Below, one piece after another: positions 58,354 to 64,000 of a stretch of DNA of 64,000 nucleotides. The notes beneath the pieces are model-generated. The model was not told the origin of the DNA, did no database searches, and saw nothing but the letters and a program-made list of their open reading frames with translations. The position numbers were made by a program, and so were the translations under genes. How positions within the stretch are numbered: the first letter of the stretch is position 1; each line of letters starts with the position of its first letter. The stretch comes from Halomonas qaidamensis (lineage in GTDB: Bacteria > Pseudomonadota > Gammaproteobacteria > Pseudomonadales > Halomonadaceae): the NCBI RefSeq assembly GCF_025917315.1, contig NZ_CP080627.1:1674001-1738000 (forward strand). Direction: 5' to 3'.

Positions 58354-60060
58354 ATGGACGCAATTTACACGTTCTTCTTAGTAGGCGGTTCCTTGATGGC
58401 GCTCAGTATTCTTGCGAGTCGCCTTTCCTCCATGATGGGTGTTCCGCTACTACTGATTTTCCTAGGGCTTGGCATGCTAGCGGGGGAAGAGGGCCTGCTA
58501 GGAGTCGAGTTTGACGATTACTCCATGGCGTTCACGATTGGTCATCTGGCGCTTGCCATGATTTTGCTAGATGGCGGCCTTCGTACCCGATTAAAAACCT
58601 TTCGCGTCGGCTTTAGGCCAGCACTCTCATTAGCCACCTTTGGCGTCTTTATCACCAGCGCTATTGTTGGTGTTATTGCTATGTGGGTGTTTGATCTCTC
58701 TTTAGCGCAAGGGTTACTTGTTGGTGCGATTGTCGGTTCTACCGATGCTGCAGCCGTGTTCTCAATGTTGAGTGGCCGTGGGGTCAACCTTAACGAGCGG
58801 GTAGGGGCCACGCTCGAAATTGAATCGGGTACCAACGACCCGATGGCTATTTTCCTTACGCTGATGTTGGTCGAACTGTTGGTTGGTGATATTGGTGGCA
58901 TTGCTGAAACACTGCTGTTCTTCATTTCCCAGTTTGGTATTGGTTTAGTGGTTGGTATTGGCGGTGGCTGGATAAGCGCTAAGCTGCTGCGTTGGTTAGA
59001 TCTAGCCCCCGGTCTTTATGCCATGCTAGCGCTGGCGCTTGGGTTTAGCGTATTTGGATTAACCAGTGTGCTTGGTGGCAGCGGCTTCCTGGCAATTTAT
59101 TTAGCAGGGTTGATGATTGGTAATCAGCCTGGGCGGCACCTTAACTTTATTCTTCCGGTACACGATGGATTGGCCTGGTTGAGCCAGATTGGTTTATTCC
59201 TGGTGTTGGGCTTACTCGTTACGCCAAGCCAGCTCTGGGAAGTGGCCTTGCCAGCAGGGCTAGTCGCGCTAGCTCTGATTTTTGTTGCACGGCCGCTGGC
59301 GGTATTGATCACCATTAAGCCGTTTTTCAAATTCCGCTGGCGAGAGACTTTCTTTATTGCCTGGGTTGGCTTGCGCGGTGCGGTGCCTATCGTGCTGGCT
59401 ATCTTCCCCTTAATCGGCGGGGTAGAGAATGCGTCGTTGTACTTTAACGTGGCGTTCGCGGTGGTACTTATGTCGCTGCTTATCCAGGGCGGCTCGCTAA
59501 CCTTTATGGCGCGGTGGTTAAAAGTAGAAGTGCCTATAGGCACGACGCCAAATCGCCGAGGTCCTCTTGGCATACTGCCAGATAACGATTTTGAGATGTT
59601 TGTCTATGTGGTCGAAAATGAAGACTTAGAAGACGTTCCCATTCGGCTACTGCGTTTCCCCTCAGGCGCGTTGATTTCGGCACTATTTCGCAACCACGTT
59701 ATGCTCCACCCGAAAGGAAGCACGCGACTGAAGTTAAATGACGTCATTTGCGTTATTGGCCGTACTGAAGATCTCGTCGCGCTTAATCGCTTATTCAATG
59801 GAGATGCAAAGCTCAAACAAGAGCGAGCCTTCTTCGGCACCTTCACTTTAGATGGCGAGGCGAAAATGCAAGATATTGCCCAAGCCTATGGTTTAACCTT
59901 AAGCCCAGGCGAGCAAGACATGACGCTTGCAGAATTTATCTCGCTACGTGTCGGCGGTCACCCTGTGGTTGGTGACGATGTCGACTGGCATGGCATTCAC
60001 TGGGTGGTAAGTGAAATGGAAGGCGGGAACATTACCCGTGTCGGCTTAAGGCTCTACTAA
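58354..60060 (+). CDS. Potassium/proton antiporter (NhaP2/CvrA-type)
   Basis: A 568-residue CPA1 antiporter: about 12 helices (residues 1-385) with GSTDAAAVFSMLSGRGVNL and IESGTNDPMAIFLTLML, then a cytoplasmic TrkA-C/RCK_C-like domain (about 400-480; PIRLLRFPSGALISALFRN) and a C-terminal CorC_HlyC-type region (HWVVSEMEGGNITRVGLRL). Such proteins exchange K+ for H+ across the inner membrane and matter under osmotic or alkaline stress. GGAGA precedes the ATG at 58354; an in-frame start at 58309 is less likely. Confidence 0.9.
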   Translation: MDAIYTFFLVGGSLMALSILASRLSSMMGVPLLLIFLGLGMLAGEEGLLGVEFDDYSMAFTIGHLALAMILLDGGLRTRLKTFRVGFRPALSLATFGVFITSAIVGVIAMWVFDLSLAQGLLVGAIVGSTDAAAVFSMLSGRGVNLNERVGATLEIESGTNDPMAIFLTLMLVELLVGDIGGIAETLLFFISQFGIGLVVGIGGGWISAKLLRWLDLAPGLYAMLALALGFSVFGLTSVLGGSGFLAIYLAGLMIGNQPGRHLNFILPVHDGLAWLSQIGLFLVLGLLVTPSQLWEVALPAGLVALALIFVARPLAVLITIKPFFKFRWRETFFIAWVGLRGAVPIVLAIFPLIGGVENASLYFNVAFAVVLMSLLIQGGSLTFMARWLKVEVPIGTTPNRRGPLGILPDNDFEMFVYVVENEDLEDVPIRLLRFPSGALISALFRNHVMLHPKGSTRLKLNDVICVIGRTEDLVALNRLFNGDAKLKQERAFFGTFTLDGEAKMQDIAQAYGLTLSPGEQDMTLAEFISLRVGGHPVVGDDVDWHGIHWVVSEMEGGNITRVGLRLY

Positions 60061-60075
60061 TTAACCGTAAAGGCG

Positions 60076-60103
60076 TTGACTTCCAAGGGAAAGCTGTTAT
60101 TAT
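60076..60103 (+). promoter_or_regulatory. Promoter of tRNA-Ser
   Basis: TTGACT (60076-60081) and TATTAT (60098-60103) with 16 bp between them, ending 15 bp before the mature tRNA 5' end. Confidence 0.55.
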
Positions 60104-60118
60104 ACGCACCCATAAGCC

Positions 60119-60209
60119 GGAGGGATGGCAGAGCGGTTGAATGCACCGGTCTTGAAAACCGGCATAGGTTAATAGCCTATCCAGGGTTCGAATCCCTGTC
60201 CCTCCGCCA
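60119..60209 (+). tRNA. tRNA-Ser (anticodon UGA)
   Basis: A complete 91-base class II tRNA. The acceptor stem pairs GGAGGGA (60119-60125) with TCCCTCC (60199-60205), followed by G and encoded CCA (60207-60209). The anticodon stem CCGGT/ACCGG closes the loop CTTGAAA, giving anticodon TGA at 60153-60155. A long variable arm and the GTTCGAATC T-loop are present. It reads UCN serine codons. Confidence 0.97.
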
Positions 60210-60221
60210 AGTATTACGAAT

Positions 60222-60247
60222 AAGCCGCTGATTTCAGCGGCTTTTTT
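60222..60247 (+). terminator. Terminator after tRNA-Ser
   Basis: A 9-bp stem (60222-60230 with 60235-60243, loop ATTT) followed by T residues, 13 bp after the CCA end. Confidence 0.88.
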
Positions 60248-60258
60248 GTGTCTGTAAT

Positions 60259-60504
60259 TTAGTCAGCCCATACCTCAGCCCATACTTTGGTTTTGGCTTT
60301 CACTGAATAGAAACAAACCTCTCTGGACGCTCTCTCTTCGTAAGTCGTTTTTTGATACTCACCTCCATGGCTCAACTCCCTCAAAAGCTTCACTGATGCA
60401 CGCTCGTGAGGGCGAGGTGACAGCCTCTCTTCTTTCAGATAATGTCCTCTGAAGAGTTTTGAATGGTAGCCACTGGCTGGTAACGACCCAAAGCGGTCAA
60501 TTGA
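60259..60504 (-). pseudogene. Open reading frame remnant without a start codon
   Basis: On the minus strand 81 codons are open between stop codons, ending VKAKTKVWAEVWAD just downstream of the tRNA terminator. No ATG, GTG or well-placed ribosome site opens the frame near its 5' end. The basic, Arg/Lys/Glu-rich composition (FRGHYLKEERLSPRPHERAS) is protein-like, and the position directly behind a tRNA gene suggests the tail of a lost mobile-element gene. I cannot name the family and chance is possible. Confidence 0.3.
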
Positions 60505-60975
60505 TTAAAGCTAATGTAACACCACTTAATCTATCCAAGAACTAAAGTCGACCATTCAGGCTACCCTCTCAAACCCCAAGTATAAGACCAGGTAGTGTCT
60601 AAAAAACCCGGGGCGATTCACCCTTCAGCTAGGATGTTTGAATAGGCGAATCTGTATGATTGACTCAGGCGATAAATGTCGTCTTAAACGGCGTAATGGT
60701 ACGCCAGATGCGGGGGTAAGATCACCCTGCCTAAAGTAGTGGATTGATATGTCGAAGTTATGAAACCCGAAGGGTAGCACTAGACGCTAGGTGCAATGCA
60801 GCAGGTTTGCTGCTAAGATATAGCCCGTTTTTGCACTACTCTTTCTTTTTCCCAGCTGTAAAAGAATCTCTGCCAATGACTGTATTTACACATCATTTTT
60901 TAGGGTTGATGACTCCACCCTAGCTCCAAGCCCCCCCCTGAGGTGCTGATAGCGCTTCCACTGTGCTGTCATCGC

Positions 60976-61033
60976 TTTCTGGTACTTAAGCCTGCAGTAC
61001 CTGATTTTCTGGTACATGAACGTAGCCGTACCT
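60976..61033. repeat. Duplicated GGTAC inverted repeats upstream of the SulP-UspA pair
   Basis: The block starting TTTCTGGTAC occurs at 60976 and again at 61006, each followed by a facing GTACCT (60997-61002 and 61028-61033). Each copy is thus an inverted repeat, GGTACT/AGTACC and GGTAC/GTACC, in a direct duplication of about 30 bp. It lies about 140-195 bp before the SulP start, a plausible place for tandem operators. Confidence 0.55.
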
Positions 61034-61170
61034 AACGCTAGCTTTTCACTATTTAAAAACTACAAGCTGATTACCCCAGCGTGCCAATGTGTTGGCGGTG
61101 CTTCCTATTGTTGGCTGCGCTGTTAGCCCGTTTTTGGCTTATCGTTATCCCACAATCATGGACCCCTCGC

Positions 61171-62661
61171 ATGTACGAAAAGTTTAAACAATCTTGGCTC
61201 TCTAACCTCAAGGGCGACACCCTTGCGGGGATTGTCGTTGCGCTAGCGCTAATACCTGAAGCCATTGCGTTCTCAATTATTGCCGGTGTTGACCCCAAGG
61301 TCGGCCTGTACGCCTCGTTCGCTATCTGTGTGATTATCGCCTTTACCGGCGGTCGCTCTGGCATGGTGTCGGCAGCAACCGGCGCCATGGCACTTTTGAT
61401 GATTACCCTGGTGAAAGAACACGGGTTGGAATACCTGCTAGCCACTACAATTTTAACTGGTGTGCTGCAAATTATTGCAGGTTATCTAAAGCTTGCTGAG
61501 CTGATGCGCTTTGTGTCGCGCTCGGTGGTGACTGGCTTCGTTAACGCGCTGGCCATCCTGATTTTTATGGCTCAGTTGCCCGAGTTAACTGACGTTACCT
61601 GGCACGTTTATGCCATGACCCTGGCTGGCTTAGCCATCATTTATGGCTTCCCCTATGTACCGGTGATAGGTAAAGCCATTCCTTCGCCACTGGTATGTAT
61701 TGTCGTTCTCACCGTCGTGTACATGATGACCGGCATGGAAATTCGCAGCGTTGGTGATATGGGTGAACTGCCCGATAGCCTACCGATGTTCTTGTGGCCT
61801 GATGTGCCGCTGAACCTCGAAACGTTGATGATCATTCTGCCAACAGCGCTGATGCTGACTGTGGTGGGTCTGCTGGAGTCGATGATGACCGCAACGATCA
61901 TCGATGATCTCACTGATACCAAAAGCGATAAGAACCGTGAGTGTAAAGGTCAGGGCATTGCCAATATTGGTTCAGGCCTCATTGGTGGTATGGCGGGGTG
62001 CGCCATGATAGGCCAGTCAGTGATCAACATTAAATCGGGCGGTCGTCGTCGTACCTCTACCTTGATTGCCGGTATATCACTACTACTGATGGTGGTGTTC
62101 TTGGCGGATTGGGTATCTCAGATTCCCATGGCGGCATTGGTTGCGGTAATGATCATGGTGGCGATCGGCACGTTTAGCTGGGAATCGATTCGCGACCTGA
62201 AAAAGCACCCCATGAGTACCAATTTCGTCATGGTGGCGACGGTTATCGTGACCGTAGGTACTCACAACTTGGCAATAGGCGTCTTTGTTGGTGTGCTATT
62301 GGCGGCGATGTTCTTTGCTAACAAAGTCGGCAACATTATGTATATCGGCTCTAAAGAAATCGAACCGGGTAAAGAGCGTGAATATGAAGTCGTCGGTCAG
62401 GTTTTTTTTGCCTCATCCGAGCGCTTTATAGGTGCGTTCGACTTCAAAGAGAGTATCGATAAAGTCACCATCAACCTTTCCCGCGCGCACTTCTGGGACA
62501 TTACTGCCGTACAGGCGCTGGATCGCGTGGTGATTAAATTCCGCCGTGAAGGTACCGAGGTGGAAATGATCGGTTTGAGCGAAGCCAGCGCGACCGTGGT
62601 GGATCGCTATGCGGTTCATAACGACCCCGAAGCAGTTGAAAAACTGATGGGCGGCCACTAA
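61171..62661 (+). CDS. SulP-family anion transporter with STAS domain (second in window)
   Basis: A 496-residue SLC26/SulP protein with about 10-12 helices (VVALALIPEAIAFSIIAGV; GLYASFAICVIIAFTGGR) and a C-terminal STAS domain (about 395-490; SIDKVTINLSRAHFWDITAVQALD). The frame extends upstream, but the ATG at 61171 gives the usual start MYEKFKQSWLSNLKGD. Closest in form to SulP proteins suggested to carry bicarbonate or sulfate; the substrate is not determined by sequence. It shares an operon with a UspA protein 18 bp downstream. Confidence 0.9.
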   Translation: MYEKFKQSWLSNLKGDTLAGIVVALALIPEAIAFSIIAGVDPKVGLYASFAICVIIAFTGGRSGMVSAATGAMALLMITLVKEHGLEYLLATTILTGVLQIIAGYLKLAELMRFVSRSVVTGFVNALAILIFMAQLPELTDVTWHVYAMTLAGLAIIYGFPYVPVIGKAIPSPLVCIVVLTVVYMMTGMEIRSVGDMGELPDSLPMFLWPDVPLNLETLMIILPTALMLTVVGLLESMMTATIIDDLTDTKSDKNRECKGQGIANIGSGLIGGMAGCAMIGQSVINIKSGGRRRTSTLIAGISLLLMVVFLADWVSQIPMAALVAVMIMVAIGTFSWESIRDLKKHPMSTNFVMVATVIVTVGTHNLAIGVFVGVLLAAMFFANKVGNIMYIGSKEIEPGKEREYEVVGQVFFASSERFIGAFDFKESIDKVTINLSRAHFWDITAVQALDRVVIKFRREGTEVEMIGLSEASATVVDRYAVHNDPEAVEKLMGGH

Positions 62662-62679
62662 CCAATGAAGGAGAGCGAT

Positions 62680-63537
62680 ATGACTGATCAAGTATTAGCC
62701 GCGATTGACGGCTCCCAGTATGCAGAAGGCGTCTGCGATTACGCCGCCTGGGCAAGCTTGGCCATGGATGCACCGTTAACCTTTGTGCATGTGGTCGACA
62801 ACCATTCTGAAATACCCGAAGAGCAGAATCTTTCCGGCAACCTGCGATTCGGTGCCCGCGAACGGTTAATGAAAGAGCTTTCCGACCTTGATGAGCAGCG
62901 CGCCAAGGTGAATCGCGAGCAGGGCAAGCTAATGCTGGAGGCGGCCAAAGAACGGGCGATAAAGGATGGGGTCAGCGACCCCATCACTCGCCAGCTCAAC
63001 GGTACCCTAGTTGAAACGTTAGTAGAGCTTGAAAAAGACGTGCGATTGCTGGTGGTGGGTAAGCGCGGTGAAACCGCTCACCAGGCCAGTGGCCATCTTG
63101 GCTCTAACCTTGAGCGGGTAGTGCGTGAGATGCACCGCCCGATCCTGATGGTGCCGAAAACCTTCAAGCGGCCTGAAAAAATATTGATGGCCTTTGACGG
63201 CAGTAAAACAGCCCGTAAAGGCGTCGAGATGCTGGCCCGTTCACCGCTCTTCGTAGGCACCGAGTGCCATGTGCTGATCATCGGTGCAGAAACGGCTGAA
63301 CGCCGCTCTGAGCTTGAATGGGCGTTAAGCACGTTGCGTGAAGCGGGCCACCAAGCCGAAGGCGCTATTCGTGCTGGCGAGGTAGACGAAGCGCTACAAG
63401 CCTACGAAAAAGAGCACATCATTGACCTGCTGGTGATGGGCGCCTACGGGCATTCCCGTATTCGCCACTTACTGGTAGGTAGTACAACCACGGCCATGCT
63501 ACGTGGTAGCCGCATACCGGTGCTGATTTTGCGCTGA
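62680..63537 (+). CDS. Tandem universal stress protein (UspA family)
   Basis: A 285-residue cytoplasmic protein with two Usp domains. The first opens VLAAIDGSQYAEGV and has LLVVGKRGETAHQASGHLGSNLERVV; the second opens ILMAFDGSKTARKGV and ends LLVMGAYGHSRIRHLLVGSTTTAML, with the ATP-binding GxxGxR-like pattern in the second domain. AAGGAG lies six bases before the ATG at 62680. Pairing of Usp proteins with transporters is frequent and suggests regulation of the SulP partner, by inference. Confidence 0.92.
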   Translation: MTDQVLAAIDGSQYAEGVCDYAAWASLAMDAPLTFVHVVDNHSEIPEEQNLSGNLRFGARERLMKELSDLDEQRAKVNREQGKLMLEAAKERAIKDGVSDPITRQLNGTLVETLVELEKDVRLLVVGKRGETAHQASGHLGSNLERVVREMHRPILMVPKTFKRPEKILMAFDGSKTARKGVEMLARSPLFVGTECHVLIIGAETAERRSELEWALSTLREAGHQAEGAIRAGEVDEALQAYEKEHIIDLLVMGAYGHSRIRHLLVGSTTTAMLRGSRIPVLILR

Positions 63538-63595
63538 GTTTTGGTAAGAGCAACAGCGCATAAATATTTAGCTCGCATTGCGACTTGTTACCCGC

Positions 63596-63632
63596 AGCCG
63601 GCCCTCGCTTCTTGAGTGAGCCGGCTTTTTTG
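63596..63632 (+). terminator. Terminator after the UspA gene
   Basis: AGCCGG (63596-63601) pairs with CCGGCT (63620-63625) and an imperfect inner stem extends it; TTTTTT follows. Good intrinsic terminator form. Confidence 0.75.
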
Positions 63633-63648
63633 TTCTAAGGAGAGGCTA

Positions 63649-64000
63649 ATGAAGACTTGGCAGCTCAATAAAACGGAGATATCGGTTCACCAGACGGACG
63701 TACCTTTATTGCTAGAAAATGCGTATGCAAAACCTGCTACCCAAGAGCATATAAAAGCCTTGGGCAGCGGAGTGATTGGTGAAGCTTGGATGGTCTCGCA
63801 ACCTTTTCAGGAAGGGCCAACGATGATTAAATTTGCACCACCCCAAAGTAGTGATGGTGATACTAAAACGCTGGCTTTATGGGCCAAGTGCTACCGTAAA
63901 ATTATTATTGTGTCAGAGCGAGAAGAGCTTACTACGCTCTCTATTCCTCTACCCGGCGCCAACCCCCATGTTCAAGGCGTTGAAGAGGCAGTACGGGAAG
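63649..64000 (+). CDS. Unrecognised protein, 3' truncated by the window; possible divergent macro-domain fold
   Basis: An open frame of 117 codons from the ATG at 63649, preceded by AAGGAGAGG, runs off the window end with no stop. It begins MKTWQLNKTEISVHQTDVP. Two stretches recall macro (ADP-ribose-binding) domains: an N-terminal beta strand followed by a residue pattern around LGSGVIGEAWMVSQPF, and a late helix-strand unit (LWAKCYRKIIIVS...LTTLSIPLPG...GVEEAVRE) placed like the family's CY-helix and the strand before its second ligand loop. The standard NAAN motif is absent. The fold call is weak. Confidence 0.7.
   Translation, partial: MKTWQLNKTEISVHQTDVPLLLENAYAKPATQEHIKALGSGVIGEAWMVSQPFQEGPTMIKFAPPQSSDGDTKTLALWAKCYRKIIIVSEREELTTLSIPLPGANPHVQGVEEAVRE

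Larger units (their letters stand above)
60250..61170. other. About 0.9 kb without a convincing gene between tRNA-Ser and the SulP gene
   Basis: Base composition is more AT-rich and stop-rich than neighbouring genes. It holds an open frame with no start on the minus strand (60259-60504), an 11-base direct repeat (60263-60273 and 60275-60285), a small hairpin (60798-60813), a run of eight C (60931-60938) and duplicated GGTAC inverted repeats (60976-61033). An open frame also extends upstream of the SulP start (61081-61170), but the encoded residues are not SulP-like. No insertion-sequence ends or second copy of the tRNA 3' end were found. It may be a decayed insertion site. Confidence 0.5.

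Noticed and set aside
60608..60735. Open stretch ending TPDAGVRSPCLK on the plus strand as a transposase fragment
   Set aside because: Only about 40 codons, no start and no recognisable transposase motif; composition gives no clear coding signal.
60931..60938. Run of eight C as a phase-variable switch
   Set aside because: It is in non-coding sequence about 230 bp before the SulP start with no promoter visible across it, so no effect can be argued.
61081..61170. Thirty extra N-terminal codons of the second SulP protein
   Set aside because: The residues are not SulP-like, no ribosome site lies before 61081, and the ATG at 61171 gives the usual family start.

Overview
The window looks like a chromosomal segment of a halophilic or marine gammaproteobacterium, most likely Halomonadaceae (Halomonas or Vreelandella). 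This rests on housekeeping gene order typical of Pseudomonadales/Oceanospirillales (infC-rpmI-rplT-pheST-ihfA; tig-clpPX-lon-hupB-ppiD; lpxH-ppiB-glnS-cysS; mltD-gloB-methyltransferase-rnhA-dnaQ), on osmolyte and ion transport genes, and on moderate GC. The genus is an inference; no 16S gene is present.

Layout. 1-5.1 kb: translation operon (IF-3 partial, L35, L20, PheS, PheT, IHF-alpha). 5.1-6.3 kb: small DUF2788-like membrane protein, a MioC-like flavodoxin and a small membrane protein. 6.5-15 kb: protein quality control and chromosome architecture (trigger factor, ClpP, ClpX, Lon, HU-beta, PpiD). 15-19.6 kb: LpxH and PpiB on the minus strand, then GlnS and CysS. 19.7-23.6 kb: a four-gene osmoprotectant ABC importer in yehZYXW order. 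23.7-27.2 kb: 2-oxoacid dehydrogenase E1-alpha, E1-beta and E2 with no E3. 27.3-29.1 kb: a Hanks-type kinase-like protein behind a 15-bp tandem repeat. 29.1-34.4 kb, minus strand: an MCE-type lipid transport operon (STAS-permease, ATPase, MlaD-like, PqiC-like lipoprotein) and a SulP transporter. 34.6-38.8 kb: a chemoreceptor with a C-terminal sensory-like domain, RarD, an omega-amidase-type nitrilase and RsuA. 38.9-44.6 kb, minus strand: the yejABEF peptide importer. 44.9-49.8 kb: MltD, GloB, a methyltransferase, RNase H, DnaQ and NudC. 49.8-53.9 kb: SCP2 protein, SohB, an HlyU-like ArsR regulator and PrpE. 54-60 kb: a preQ1-I-like riboswitch and YhhQ, a YbfF-like hydrolase, a DnaQ/GIY-YIG fusion, an orphan NMT1-like binding protein and a K+/H+ antiporter. 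60.1-64 kb: tRNA-Ser(UGA), about 0.95 kb with no clear gene, a second SulP transporter with a tandem UspA protein, and a partial unrecognised gene whose second half resembles macro domains.

Most of the window is conserved core genome. The parts most worth a second look are the riboswitch before yhhQ, the kinase beside the dehydrogenase genes, the region behind tRNA-Ser with duplicated GGTAC inverted repeats before the SulP-UspA pair, the HlyU-like regulator lacking the usual second cysteine, and the truncated last gene. I found no CRISPR array, no complete insertion sequence, no prophage and no clear defence system.
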